Notes: generated by a model from the letters alone, not told the origin. Shown: positions 45,191 to 59,007, numbered from the stretch's first letter. The stretch: DNA of 64,000 nt from Gadus chalcogrammus (GCF_026213295.1 NC_079423.1:18579007-18643006), one strand, 5' to 3'. Numbers and translations are program-made.

Positions 45191-46437
45191 TGTTCCGAAT
45201 ACCCCTATGTATTTGTGACATTTGTTCTGTCAGGCAGACTGCATTGCCCCCTTACCTCTAGGTGGGGTCCTTTTCCCATTTACTCATCCCACCGGCTGTC
45301 GGTATTGCCGATTTCCGAGGCGGTCGTCATGTAGCCCCCTGGCCGATTGCGTCCATCCGGCAGAATAAGCCTACCGAGTCCGATTATGCTTGACACCCAC
45401 ATTGCTGCTCGCAGCTATATTTATTATTATTATTATTATGCTGCCATTGGAGTCAATGGCAGCCCATAGAACCGCTTGGCGAAAAGTTGTGAAATTTGGC
45501 ACACTTGTTCAGGACTGCCCCATTAGCCCATTAAGCCAATCTAAGGTCGCTAGCCCAACAGCTCTAGCGCCACCAACAGGTCAAAGTTGGGCATGCATTC
45601 ATGTTCATAACTTTTGACCTATTCGACCAATTTTCACAAACCAGGTATCATTGGATTCCTTGAACCAAGCCCAGTTCAACAAACCCTATGACGTCATTGC
45701 GCCATGACGTAAATGTCCGCCATCTTGGTTTATGTCAAAAACCTTCAAAATGCTACTCCTATCACAAATCTTGTCCAATCATCTCGAAACTTGGCACACA
45801 TGATCTTCTGGCCATGCTTGATAAAAAACATCGAATAGATTTGTCAAATTCAAAACCGTTTGTCCGCTAAAGCCAATCAAATTTAACCGCCAAGTTGCCA
45901 AACCGGAAGTAAGCCCATATCTCAGAAGCCCTTTGACCTATCATAACCAACCTTGGTAGAGAGACCCATGACCGCATCACGGTGACACTGAATGAATTTG
46001 GTGACCCTTGACCTCTAGGTGGCGCTGTTATTAATGTCGATGTGTTTTGACCTCTTTCTCTTCACATGAGTACATTTACAACTTATTTTCAATGTCTGGT
46101 GATACTATCAGACCTCCCCGTATAGCTAGTATATTATAACTTGCACAAATATCCGCGACAGCCAATGATATTCAACCGCGAAGCCGCCAAACTGGAAAAA
46201 CGCCAATATCTCAGTATCCCTTGGACAAATCATAACCAAACTTGATACATAGACCCATAACATCATTATGGGGACACTCAATGAATTTGGTGACCATTGA
46301 CCTCTAGGGGGCGCTATAATTAATGAAGACGTGTTTTAACTCCTCTCTCTTCACATGAGTACATTTCAAACTTATTATCAATGTTTAATGATACTGTCAG
46401 ACCTCCCCATATATCTTGTAAATTATTTTGTTGATAT
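45191..46437 (+). repeat. Array A unit, 1,247 bp
   Basis: Standard unit, partner of 39348-40594. Confidence 0.88.
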
Positions 46438-47684
46438 TGTTCCGAATACCCCTATGTATTTGTGACATTTGTTCTGTCAGGCAGACTGCATTGCCCCCTT
46501 ACCTCTAGGTGGGGTCCTTTTCCCATTTACTCATCCCACCGGCTGTCGGTATTGCCGATTTCCGAGGCGGTCGTCATGTAGCCCCCTGGCCGATTGCGTC
46601 CATCCGGCAGAATAAGCCTACCGAGTCCGATTATGCTTGACACCCACATTGCTGCTCGCAGCTATATTTATTATTATTATTATTATGCTGCCATTGGAGT
46701 CAATGGCAGCCCATAGAACCGCTTGGCAAAAAGTTGTGAAATTTGGCACACTTGTTCAGGACTGCCCCATTAGCCCATTAAGCCAATCTAAGGTCGCTAG
46801 CCCAACAGCTCTAGCGCCACCAACAGGTCAAAGTTGGGCATGCATTCATGTTCATAACTTTTGACCTATTCGACCAATTTTCACAAACCAGGTATCATTG
46901 GATTCCTTGAACCAAGCCCAGTTCAACAAACCCTATGACGTCATTGCGCCATGACGTAAATGTCCGCCATCTTGGTTTATGTCAAAAACCTTCAAAATGC
47001 TACTCCTATCACAAATCTTGTCCAATCATCTCGAAACTTGGCACACATGATCTTCTGGCCATCCTTGATGAAAAACATCGAATAGATTTGTCAAATTCAA
47101 AACCGTTTGCCCGCTAAAGCCAATCAAATTTGGCGGCGAAGCCGCCAAACAGGAAGTGAGCCGATTTCTCAGCATCCCTTTGACATATCATAACCAGACT
47201 TGGTATATAGACCCATGGCCTCATAAAGGTGACACTGATTTAATTTGGTGACCTTTGACCTGTAGGGGGCGCTGTTATTAATGTCCATGTGTTTTGACCT
47301 CTTTCCCTTCACATGAGTACATTTACAACTTATTTTCAATGTCTGGTGATACTATCAGACCTCCCCGTATAGCTAGTATATTATAACTTGCACAAATATC
47401 CGCGACAGCCAATGATATTCAACCGCGAAGCCGCCAAACTGGAAAAACGCCAATATCTCAGTATCCCTTGGACAAATCATAACCAAACTTGATACCTAGA
47501 CCCATAACATCATTATGGGGACACTCAATGAATTTGGTGACCATTGACCTCTAGGGGGCGCTATAATTAATGAAGACGTGTTTTAACTCCTCTCTCTTCA
47601 CATGAGTACATTTCAAACTTATTATCAATGTTTAATGATACTGTCAGACCTCCCCATATATCTTGTAAATTATTTTGTTGATAT
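46438..47684 (+). repeat. Array A unit, 1,247 bp
   Basis: Standard unit, partner of 40595-41841 with few differences (for example CTTGGCAAAAAG near 46725). Confidence 0.88.
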
Positions 47685-50600
47685 TGTTCCGAATACCCCT
47701 ATGTATTTGTGACATTTGTTCTGTCAGGCAGACTGCATTGCCCCCTTACCTCTAGGTGGGGTCCTTTTCCCATTTACTCATCCCACCGGCTGTCGGTATT
47801 GCCGATTTCCGAGGCGGTCGTCATGTAGCCCCCTGGCCGATTGCGTCCATCCGGCAGAATAAGCCTACCGAGTCCGATTATGCTTGACACCCACATTGCT
47901 GCTCGCAGCTATATTTATTATTATCCTTCAGTGGGAGTCAATGGCAGCCCATAGAACCGCTTGGCGAAAAGTTGTGAAATTTGGCACACTGGTTCAGGAC
48001 AGCCCCATTAGCCCATTAAGCCAATCTCAGGTCGCTAGCCCAACAGCTCTAGCGCCACCAACAGGTCAAAGTTGGGCATGCATTCATGTTCATAACTTTC
48101 GACCTATTCGACCAATATTCACAAACCAGGTATCATTGGATTCCTTGAACCAAGCCCAGTTCAACACACCCTATGACGTCATTTTGCCATGACGTTTATT
48201 TCCGCCATCTTGGTTTATGTCAAAAACCTTCAAAATGCTACTTCTATCACAAATCTTGTCCAATCATCTCGAATCTTGACACACATGATCTTCTGGCCAT
48301 GCTTGATAAAAAACATCGAATAGATTTGTCAAATTCAAAACCGTTTGTCCGCTAAAGCCAATCAAATTTAACCGCCAAGTTGCCAAACCGGAAGTAAGCC
48401 CATATCTCAGAAGCCCTTTGACCTATCATAACCAACCTTGGTAGAGAGACCCATGACCGCATCACGGTGACACTGAATGAATTTGGTGACCCTTGACCTC
48501 TAGGTGGCGCTGTTATTAATGTCGATGTGTTTTGACTCCTCTCTCTTCACATGAGTACATTTAAAACTTATTTTCAATGTCTGGTGATACTATCAGACCT
48601 CCCCATATAGCTCATATATTACGTCTTGCAGAAATATCCGCGACAGCCAATGATATTCGAGCGCGAAGCCGGAAAACCGGAAACACGCCAATATCTCTGC
48701 AGCCCTTTGACATATCATAACCAAACTTGATACATTGACCCATAACATAATCATGGGGACACTCAAAGAATTTGGTGACCATTGACCGCTAGGGGGCGCT
48801 ATAATTAATGAAGACGTGTTTTAACTCCTCTCTCTTCACATGAGTACATTTCAAACTTATTTTCAATGTCTGATGATACTGTCAGACCTACTCATATAGC
48901 TTATAAATTATTTCTCATTATTATTGGGTGTCAAGCAACTATGTTGCGAGACAACCTATTGTTATTGTACGAATTCTTATTATTCTTATTATTGGGTGTC
49001 AAGCAACTATGTTGCGAGACAACCTATTGTTTTTGTACGAATTCCTATTATTATTATTGGGTGTCAAGCAACTATGTTGCGAGACAACCTATTGTTTTTG
49101 TATGAATTCCTATTATTATTATTATCCTTCAGTGGGAGTCAATGGCAGCCCATAGAACCGCTTGGCGAAAAGTTGTGAAATTTGGCACACTGGTTCAAGA
49201 CAGCCCCATTAGCCCATTAACCCAATCTCAGGTCGCTAGCCCCACAGCTCTAGCGCCACCAATAGGTCAAAGTTGGACATGCATTCATGTTCATAACTTT
49301 CGACCTATTCGACCAATTTTCACAAACCAGGTATCATTGGATTCCTTGAACCAAGCCCAGTTCAACACACCCTATGACGTCATTGCGCCATGACGTTTAT
49401 GTCTGCCATCTTGGTTTATGTCAAAAACCCTCAAAATGCTACTTCTATCACAAATCTTGTCCAATCATCTCGAAACTTGGCACCCATGATCTTCTGGCCA
49501 TGCTTGATACAAAACATCTAATAGATTTGTCAAATTCAAAACCGTTTGCCCGCTACAGCCAATCAAATTTGGCGGCGTAGCCGCCAAACTGGATGTAAGC
49601 CCATATCTCAGCAGCCCTTTGACATATCATAACCAACCTTGGTAAATAGACCCATGACCCCATAAAGGTTACACTGAATGAATTTGGTGACCTTTGACAT
49701 CTAGGGGGCGCTGTTATTAATGTCGATGTGTTTTGACTCCTCTCTCTTCACATGAGTACATTTCAAACTTATTATTAATGTCTGGTGATACTATCAGACC
49801 TCCCCGTATGGCTAGCATATTATATATTGCAAAAATATCCGCGACGGCCAATGATATTCGAGCGCGAAGCCGCCAAACCGGAAACACGCCAATATCTCAG
49901 CAGCCCTTTGACATATCATAACCAAACTTGATAGATAGACCCATAACATCATCATGGGGACACTCAATGAATTTGGTGACCATTGACCTCTAGGGGGCGC
50001 TATAATTAATGAAGACGTGTTTTAACTCCTCTCTCTTCACATGAGTACATTTCAAACTTATTATTAATGTCTGGTGATACTATCAGACCTCCCTGAATGG
50101 CTAGCATATTAGTTATTGCAGAAATATCCGCGACAGCCAATGATATTCGACCGCGAAGCCGCCAAACTGGAAACACGGCAATATCTCAGCAGCCCTTTGA
50201 CATATCATAACCAAACTTGATACATAGACCCATAACATCATCATGGGGACACTCAATGAATTTGGTGACCATTGACCTCTAGGAGGCGCTATCATTAATG
50301 AAGACGTGTTTTAACTCCTCTCTCTTCACATGAGTACATTTCAAGCTTATTTTCAATGTCGGATGATACTGTCAGACCTCCCCATATCGCCTATGAATTA
50401 TTTCTCATGGCAACATCAGAACTTGGCCACCATGTTGAAAGTTGACAAAATCAGTTGCAAATTTCCACAGGCCACAAATTACGTCCAATCTTCATGAAAC
50501 TTGGCAAATATGATCTTCAGACCAAGTTGAACAAATTTATTAAACAGCTTTCTCAAATTCAAAACCGTTTGGCCGTGACAGCCAGTCAAACTTGACGTTG

Positions 50601-50817
50601 CTCATTAATGGGTAGACACTGCACTCGTGTGGCGCTCATTAATGGGTAGACACTGCACTCGTGTGGCGACAAGCGGTACATAATGTATGATGCAACAATG
50701 ACTATATTCATCATTCCGCCCACCTACAATATAAACCGCAATTCCCACTGGATAAGATGCTTCACGAACAACCTCCAGAACGGATGCTTGTTTACATTGT
50801 GTCTCTTTTAGGGATAT
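47685..50817 (+). repeat. Array A composite unit with three stacked 5' modules, 3,133 bp
   Basis: 5' modules at 48926, 48994 and 49059 follow one another with ATT spacers. The segment before them ends TTTCTCATTATTATT rather than with a 3' module, so new ends landed in an interior AT-rich site. Confidence 0.88.
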
Positions 50818-52524
50818 TGTTCCGAATACCCCTATGTATTTGTGACATTTGTTCTGTCAGGCAGACTGCATTGCGCCCTTACCTCTAGGTGGGGTCCATT
50901 TCCCATTTACTCATCCCACCGGCTGTCGGTATTGCCGATTTCCGAGGCGGTCGTCATGTAGCCCCCTGGCCGATTGCGTCCATCCGGCAGAATTAGCCTA
51001 CCGAGTCCGATTATGCTTGACACCCACATTGCTGCTCGCAGCTATATTTATTATTGGGTGTCAAGCAACTATGTTGCGAGACAACCTATTGTTATTGTAC
51101 GAATTCTTATTATTATTATTATGCTGCCATTGGAGTCAATGGTAGCCCATAGAACCGCTTGGCGAAAAGTTGTGAAATTTGGCACACTTGTTCAGGACTG
51201 CCCCATTAGCCCATTAAGCCAATCTCAGGTCGCTAGCCCAACAGCTCTAGCGCCACCAACAGGTCAAAGTTGGGCATGCATTCATGTTCAGAACTTTCGA
51301 CCTGTTCGACCAATTTTCACAAACCAGGTATCATTGGATTCCTTGAACCAAGCCCAGTTCAACACACCCTATGACGTCATTGCGCCATGACGTATATGTC
51401 CGCCATCTTGGTTTATGTCAAAAACCCTCAAAATGCTACTTCTATCACAAATCTTGTCCAATAATCTCGAAACTTGGCACATATCATCTTCCAACCATGC
51501 TTGATGCAAAACATTGAATAGACCTTTCAAATTCAAAACCGTTTTTCCGCTAGAGCCAATCAAATTTGGCGGCTAAGCCGCCAAACCGGATGTAAGCCCA
51601 TATCTCAGCAGCCCTTTGACATATCATAACCAACCTTCGTACATAGACCCATGCCCCCATAAAGCTGACACTGAATGAATTTAGTGACCTTTGACCTCTA
51701 GGGGGCGCTGTTATTAATTTCGATGTGTTTTAACTCCTCTCTCTTCACATGAGTACATTTGCAACTTATTTTCAATGTCTGGTGATACTATCAGACCTCC
51801 CCGTATAGCTAATATATTATTTCTTGCAGATATATCCGCGACAGCAAATGATATTCGACCGCGAAGCCCCCAAACCGGAAACACGCCAATATCTCAGCAG
51901 CCCTTTGACATATCATAACTAAACTTGATACATAGACCCATAACATCATCATGGGGACACTCAATGAATTTGGTGACCATTGACCTCTAGGGGGCGCTAT
52001 AATTAATGAAGGCGTGTTTTAACTCCTCTCTCTTCACATGAGTGCATTTCAAACTTATTTTTAATGTCTGAGGATACTGCCAGACCTCCTTATATAGCTT
52101 ATGAATTATTTCTCATTGCAACATCAGAACTTGGTCACCATGTTGAAAGTTGTCAAAATCAGTTGTAAATTTCCACAGGCCACATATTATGTCCAATCTT
52201 CATGAAACTTGGCATATATTATCATCAGACCAAGTTGAACAAATGTGTTAAACAGCTTTCTCAAATTCAAAACCGTTTGGCCGTGACAGCCAATCAAACT
52301 TGACGTTGCCCATTTATGGGTAGACACTGCACTCGTGTGGCGCTCATTAATGGGTAGACACTGCACTCGTGTGGCGACAAGCGGTACTTAATGTATAATG
52401 CAACAATGACTATATTCACCATTCCGCCCACCTACAATATAAACTGCAATTCCCACTGGATTAGATGCTTCACGAACCAGCTCCAGAACGGATGCTTGTT
52501 TACATTGTGTCTCTTTTAGGGATA
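50818..52524 (+). repeat. Array A unit, 1,707 bp
   Basis: Longer body version with a 5' module at 51056. A 34-bp tandem duplication (GCTCATTAATGGGTAGACAC...) lies at 52307-52374, and another just before this unit at 50600-50667. Confidence 0.85.
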
Positions 52525-54154
52525 TTGTTCCGAATACCCCTATGTATTTGTGACATTTATTCTGCCGGGCAGACTGTATTGCGCCCTTACCTCTAGGTGG
52601 GGTCCTTTTCCTATTTGGTAAAATAATGCTCATCCCACCTGCTGTCGGAATTGCCGATTACCGAGACGGTCGTCATGTAGCCCCCTGGCCGATTACGTCC
52701 ATCCGGCAGAATTAGCTTACCGAGTCCCATTGCGCTTGACACCCACATTGCTGCTCGCAGCTATATTTATTATTATTATTATTATGCTGCCATTGGAGTC
52801 AATGGCAGCCCATAGAACCGCTTTTCGAAAAGTTGTGAAATTTGGCACACTCGTTCAGGACTGCCCCATTAGCCCATTAAGCCAATCTCAGGTCGCTAGC
52901 CCAACAGCTCTAGCGCCACCAACAGGTCAAAGTTGGGCATGCATTCATGTTCAGAACTTTCGACCTGTTCGACCAATTTTCACAAATCAGGTATCATTGG
53001 ATTCCTTGAACCAAGCCCAGTTCAACACACCCTATGACGTCATTGCGCCATGACGTATATGTCCGCCATCTTGGTTTATGTCAAAAACCCTCAAAATGCT
53101 ACTTCTATCACAAATCTTGTCCAATCATCTCGAAACTTGGTACACATGATCTTCTGGCCATGCTTGATACAAAACATCTAATAGATTTGTCAAATTCAAA
53201 ACCGTTTGCCCGCTACAGCCAATCAAATTTGGCAAAGTAGCCGCCAAACCGGATGTAAGCCCATATCTCAGCAGCCCTTTGACGTATCATAACCAACCTT
53301 AGTACATAGACCCATGGCCCCATAAAGTTTACACTGAATGAATTTGGTGATATTTGAACTCTAGGGGGCGCTGTTATTAATGTCGATGTGTTTTGACTCC
53401 TCTCTCTTCACATGAGTACATTTAGAACTTATTTTCAATGTCTAGTGATACTATTAGACCTTCCCGTATAGCTAGTATATTATTTCTGGCAGAAATATCC
53501 GCGACAGCCAATGATATTCGACCGCGAAGCCTCCAAACCGGAAACACGCCAATATCTCAGCAGCCCTTTGACATATCATAACCAAACTTGATACATAGAC
53601 CCATAACATCATCATGGGGACATTCAACTAATTTGGTGAGCATTGACCTGTAGGGGGCGCTATAATTAATGAAGAGGTGTTTTAACTCCTCTCTCTTCAC
53701 ATGAGTACATTTCAAACTTATTTTTAATGTCTGAGGATACTGCCAGACCTCCTTATATAGCTTATGAATTATTTCTCATTGCAACATCAGAACTGGGCCA
53801 CCATGTTGAAAGTTGTCAAAATCAGTTGTAAATTTCCACAGGCCACAAATTATGTCCAATATTCATGAAACTTGGCAAATATGATCTTTAGACCAAGCTG
53901 AACAAACGCCTCAAACAGCTTTCTCAAATTCAAAACCGTTTGGCCGTGACAGCCAATCAAACTTGACGGCGCTCATTAATGGGTAGACACTGCACTCGTG
54001 TGGCGATAAGCGGTACTTAATGTATAATGCAACAATGACTATATTTACCATTCCGCCCACTTAAAATATAAACTGCAATTCCCACTGGATTAGATGTTTC
54101 ACGAACTACCTCCAGAACGGATGCTTGTTTACATTGTGTCTCTTTTAGGGATAT
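52525..54154 (+). repeat. Array A unit, 1,630 bp
   Basis: Diverged marker region (TATTCTGCCGGGCAG). 3' module near 52735, no 5' module. Confidence 0.85.
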
Positions 54155-55800
54155 TCTTCCGAATACCCCCATGTATTTGAGACATTTGTTCTGTCAGGCA
54201 GACTGCATTGCGCCCTTACCTCTAGGTGGGGTCCTTTTCCCATTTACTCATCCCACCGGCTGTCGGTATTGCCGATTTCCGAGACGGTCGTCATGTAGCC
54301 CCCTGGCCGATTACGTCCGTCCGGCAGAATTAGCCTACCGAGTCCCATTATGCTTGACACCCACATTGCTGCTCGCAGCTATATTTATTATTATTATGCT
54401 GCCATTGGAGTCAGTGGCAGCCCATAGAACCGCTTGGCGAAAAGTTGTGAAATTTGGCACACTGGTTCAGGACAGCCCCATTAGCCCATTAAGCTAATCT
54501 CAGGTCGCTAGCCCAACAGCTCTAGCGCCACCAACAGGTCAAAGTTGGGCATGTATTCATGTTCATAACTTTCGACCTATTCGACCAATATTCACAAACC
54601 AGGTATCATTGGATTCCTTGAACCAAGCCCAGTTCAACACACCCTATGCCGTCATTGTGCCATGACGTATATTTCCGCCATCTTGGTTTATGTCAAAAAC
54701 CTTCAAAATGCTACTTCTATCACAAATCTTCTCCAATCATCTTGAAACTTGGCACACTTGATCTTCTGGCCATGCTTGATAAAAAACATCGAATAGATTT
54801 GTCAAATTCAAAACCGTTTGCCCGCCAAAGCCAATCAAATTTGGCGGCGAAGCCGCCAAACCGGATGTAAGCCCATATCTCAGCAGCCCTTTGACATATC
54901 ATAACCAACTTTTGTACATAGACCCATGAACCCATGAAGGTTACACTGAATTAATTTGGTGCGATTTGACATCTAGGGGGCGCTGTTATTAATGTCGATG
55001 TGTTTTGACTCCTCTCTCTTCACATGAGTATATTTCATACAAATTTTCAATGTCTGGTGATACTATCAGACCTCGCCGTATAGCTAGTATATTACTTCTT
55101 GCAGAAATACCTGTGACAGCCAATGATATTCGACCGCGAAGCCGCCAGACCGGAAACACGCCAATATCTCAGCAGCCCTTTGACATATCATAACCAAACT
55201 TTATACATAGACCCATAACATCATCATGGGGACACTCAATGAATTTGGTGACCATTGACTTGTAGGGGGTGCTATAATTAATGAAGACGTGTTTTAACTC
55301 CTCTCTCTTCACATGAGTACATTTTAAACTTATTTTTAATGTCTGAGGATACTGCCAGACCTCCTTATGTATCTTATAAATTATTTCTCATGGCAACATC
55401 AGAACTTGGCCACCATTTTGAAAGTTGTCAAAATCAGTTGTAAATTTCCACAGGCCACAAATTATGTCCAATCTTCATGGAACTTGGCATATATGATCTT
55501 CAGACCAAGCTGAACAAATGTATCGAACAGCTTTCTCAAATTCAAAACCGTTTGGCCGTGAGAGCCAATCAAACTTGACGGCGCTCATTAATGGGTAGAC
55601 ACTGCACTCGTGTGGCGCTCATTAATGGGTAGACACTGCACTCGTGTGGCGACATGCGGTACTTAATGTATAATGCAACAATGACTATATTTACCATTCC
55701 GCCCACCTAAAATATAAACTGCAATTCCCACTGGATTAGATGCTTCACGAACCACCTCCAGAACGGATGCTTGTTTACATTGTGTCTCTTTTAGGGATAT
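54155..55800 (+). repeat. Array A unit, 1,646 bp
   Basis: Begins with the variant ATTCTTCCGAATACCCCCAT and contains the 34-bp tandem duplication at 55583-55650. Confidence 0.85.
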
Positions 55801-56040
55801 TGTTCCGAATACCCCTATGTATTTCTGACATTTGTTCTGCCAGGCAGACTGTATTGCGCCCTTACCTCTAGGTGGGGTCATTTTTCCACATAATGCTCTT
55901 CCCACCGGCTGTCTTTATTGCCGATTTCCGAGACGGTCGTCATGTAGCCCCCTGGCCGATTACGTCCATTCGGCAGAATTAGCCTACCGAGTCTGATTAC
56001 GCTTGACACCCACATTGCTGCTCGCAGCTATATTTATTAT
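55801..56040 (+). repeat. Last array A unit, partial
   Basis: Ends with the 3' module and TATATTTATTATTA, which abuts the first family B 5' module directly. The switch from A to B is at an ATT joint. Confidence 0.88.
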
Positions 56041-56915
56041 TAGGGGTCCAAGCCAACAGGTTGGATCCCTATTGTTTTTGTAAGGATTATTATTATTATT
56101 ATTTCGTACGCCTTAGAAGTGGTACCACAGCCCAAACCGTAAATGGTGCACACGCGCCAATTACATGACTAGAACCAGGTCCGGCACCGCTACTCAGATA
56201 ACAAAATCCAGACACGCCGGTCCCTAGGTGGCGCTATACCAAGGAATACGCGTTTGGGGCTATAACTCCCACACCGAACCTCCCAGAGTCCAAAAACTTG
56301 TACCCACAGATGCACTGGAGTCTGCTGCATCTTTTGGCCTAGGCCACGCCCATTTGCGTCCATGAATATTTTTCGCTAAATCGCAAAAACCGCAAAACAG
56401 TTTTTTCCCTACTCCTCCCACATTTCTTGACCAATCAACACAAAACTTTGCACACGACATCTTCAGACGCACACGCAAAGAAATCCTAGACACTTTTTTG
56501 ATCCGACCTTCGACGACGAAACGGTAGCGTTTTGAATATTTGTTTATTAGCTAGCTTTTTAGCTAAACGCAAAAAAATAAAAAAATACCAAAATTAGTCA
56601 TCGGATCAAGTCCAAATTTTTGACACATGTTGATGCTACCCCTACTGGCGTTCAATAAAATAATCGGAATATTTCGCCATAAGGGGCCGCAATAAACGAG
56701 GAAATTGTATATCTTCGACAAAATCTCGCCGCGAAAACGCTACACTGACTTCCCGCTACTCCTACCACAGTCAAATCCTTTGTATCCACAGGTTCAGGGT
56801 AGCGTTTTGAACACATGCTTCGCATTGTGCCGGCGAAATGCACATTTCTTGTCGCGTTGTGCCGGCGAAATGCACACTTCTTGGACCCCTGCATAACTGC
56901 TTGCAGTTCTAGTTA
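56041..56915 (+). repeat. Array B unit 1, 875 bp
   Basis: Complete, with 5' module at 56043 and 3' module near 56880. Confidence 0.88.
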
Positions 56916-57017
56916 GGGGTCCAAGCCAACAGGTTGGATCCCTATTGTTTTTGTAAGGATTTTTTTAGGGGTCCAAGCCAACAGGTTGGATCCCTATTGT
57001 TTTTGTAAGGATTTTTA
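56916..57017 (+). repeat. Two orphan 5' modules of family B
   Basis: Two ~50-bp copies of the 5' end (starting 56916 and 56968), without any body, stand in front of the complete unit that begins at 57018. Confidence 0.9.
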
Positions 57018-57886
57018 GGGGTCCAAGCCAACAGGTTGGATCCCTATTGTTTTTGTAAGGATTTTTTTTATTATTTTTCCCCCCTAGAAGTGGTACTGCA
57101 GCCCAAACCGTAAATGGTGCACACACGCCAATTGCATGACTAGATCCAGGTCTGTGAACACTACGCAGACGACAAAATCCAGACATGCCGGCCACTAGGT
57201 GGCGCTATACCAAGGAATACGCGTTTGGGGCTATAACTCCCACACCGAACCTCCCACAGTCCAAAACGTTATACCCACAGATGCACTGGAGTCTGCTGCA
57301 TCTTTTGGCCTAGGCCACGCCCATTTGCGTCTGTGAATATTTTTCGCAAAATCGCGAAAACCACAAAACTGTTTTTTCGCTACTCCTCCCACATTTCTCG
57401 CCCGATCAACACCAAACTTTGCATATGGCATCTTCAGACGCACACGCAAAGAAATCATAGACAGTTTTTTGATCCGACCTTCGACGACGAAACGTTAGAG
57501 TTTTGAATATTTGTTTATTAGCTAAATTAGACGTGGAAAATTAAAAATCCAAAAAAATCCAAAATTAGACATCGGATCGAGTCCAAATTCTACACACATG
57601 TTGGTGCTAACCTTAATGACGTTCGATAAAATTTTCGGAAAATTTCGTCATTAGGGGGCGCACTAAACGAGGAAATTGTATATCTTCTACAAAATTTCGC
57701 CGCGAAAACGCTACACTGACTTCTCGCTACTCCTACCACAGTCAAATCCTTTGTATCCACAGGTTCAGGGTAGCGTTTTAAACACATGCTTTGCGTTGTG
57801 CCGGCGAAACGCACATTTCTTGTCGCGTTGTGCCGGCGAAATGCACACTTCTTGGACCCCTGCATAACTGCTTGCAGTTCTAGTTA
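57018..57886 (+). repeat. Array B unit 2, 869 bp
   Basis: Complete 5' and 3' modules; exact CCACTAGGTGGCGC at 57192. Confidence 0.88.
57192..57205 (+). promoter_or_regulatory. CTCF-core-like motif
   Basis: CCACTAGGTGGCGC fits CCASYAGRKGGCRS at every position. Binding is not shown by sequence alone. Confidence 0.55.
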
Positions 57887-57942
57887 GGGGTCCAAGCCAA
57901 CAGGTTGGATCCCTATTGTTTTTGTAGGGATTTTTCTTATTA
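57887..57942 (+). repeat. Orphan 5' module of family B
   Basis: Single 5' end plus TTTTTCTTATTA, immediately followed by the next complete 5' end. Confidence 0.9.
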
Positions 57943-59007
57943 GGGGTCCAAGCCAACAGGTTGGATCCCTATTGTTTTTGTAAGGATTTTTTTTATTATA
58001 CTTCCTACCAAGAAAGTGGTACCACAGCCCAGACCGTAAATGGTGCCGACATGCCAATTGCATGACTAGATCCAGGTCCGTGAAGACTATTCAGACGACA
58101 AAATCCAGACACGCCGGTCACTAGGTGGCGCTATACCAAGGAATACGCGTTTGGGGCTATAACTCCCACACCGAACCTCCCACAGTCAAAAACTTGTACC
58201 CACATATTCACTGGAGTCTGCTGCATCTTTTGGCATAGGCCACGCCCATTTGCGTCTATGAATATTTTTCGCAAAATCGCAAAAACCGCAAAACAGTTTT
58301 TTCCCTACTCCTCCCACATTTTTTGACCAATCAACACCAAACTTTGCACACGACATCTTCAGACGCACACGCAAAGAAATTATCGGACAGTTTTTTGATC
58401 CGACCGTCGACGACGAAACGGTAGCGTTTTGAATATTGGTATATTAGCTAAATTAGACGTGGAAAATCAAAAATCCAGAAAAATCCAAAAGTAGACATCG
58501 GAACGAGTCCAAATTTTACAGACATGTTGGTGCTAACCTTAATGTCGTTCAATAAAATTTTCGGAATATTTCGCCATTAGGGGGCGCAATAAACGAGGAA
58601 ATTGTATATCTTCTTATTGGCCAAAGGAATGTTCTTCAAACTCAAAGGAAACCATCAATGGGCAAACCTGAGTCTATATAAAAAATATGGCCAAGAATTA
58701 TTAATGTGGGCGGGAGTTATTTGGCAAAGGAAAATTGTCTTTGGAAAATTTCGCCACAAGGGGTCGCAAATAAACGACGAAATAATATATCTCCTAACTG
58801 GGCAATGGAATGTTCTGAAAACGCGTTTTGGGCTATAACTCCCACACCGAAGCTCCCACAGTCAAAACCTTTATATCCACAGATTCACTGGAGTCAGCTG
58901 CATCTTTTGGCATACGCTGTTTCTCAATTTTTGAACACATGCTTCGCGTTGTGCCGGCGAAATGCACACTTCTTGGACCCCTGCATAACTGCTTGCAGTT
59001 CTAGTTA
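57943..59007 (+). repeat. Array B unit 3, ~1,065 bp
   Basis: Longer variant with an extra segment (about 58610-58910; TTATTGGCCAAAGGAATG, TGGGCGGGAGTTATTTGGC) before the 3' module. Confidence 0.85.

Larger units (their letters stand above)
35200..47700 (+). repeat. Higher-order repeat, period 5,844 bp
   Basis: Landmarks recur at +5,843 to +5,845: 5' modules 36233/42077 and 36292/42136, LTRs 37138/42982, markers 38100/43944, 39348/45191, 40595/46438 and 41842/47685. Each period holds one long unit with the solo LTR and three 1,247-bp units. Similarity ends soon after 47.9 kb. Confidence 0.92.
31770..56040 (+). repeat. Array A: tandem structured-end element family, basic period ~1,247 bp
   Basis: Units are marked by TGTTCCGAATACCCCTATGT and by the 3' module GCTTGACACCC + ACATT + hairpin GCTGC-TC-GCAGC + TATATTTATTA. 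An (ATT)n tract and a perfect hairpin CTGCCATTG-GAGT-CAATGGCAG follow. Some joints also contain the 5' module GGGTGTCAAGC + hairpin GCAAC-TAT-GTTGC + ACAACCTATTGTT. Within a unit the segment ending CTCTAGGGGGCGCTGTTATT recurs about twice. Short frames are repeated artefacts without domains. The array resembles a satellite built from a Helentron/HINE-like non-autonomous element; the class is an inference. Confidence 0.88.

Noticed and set aside
31923..55193. Recurring 60-160-codon frames in array A (for example those reading LGLCQKPSKCY or RKVVKFGTLVQD)
   Set aside because: They recur because the DNA repeats. They have no signal, domain or codon bias, and indels between units break them freely.
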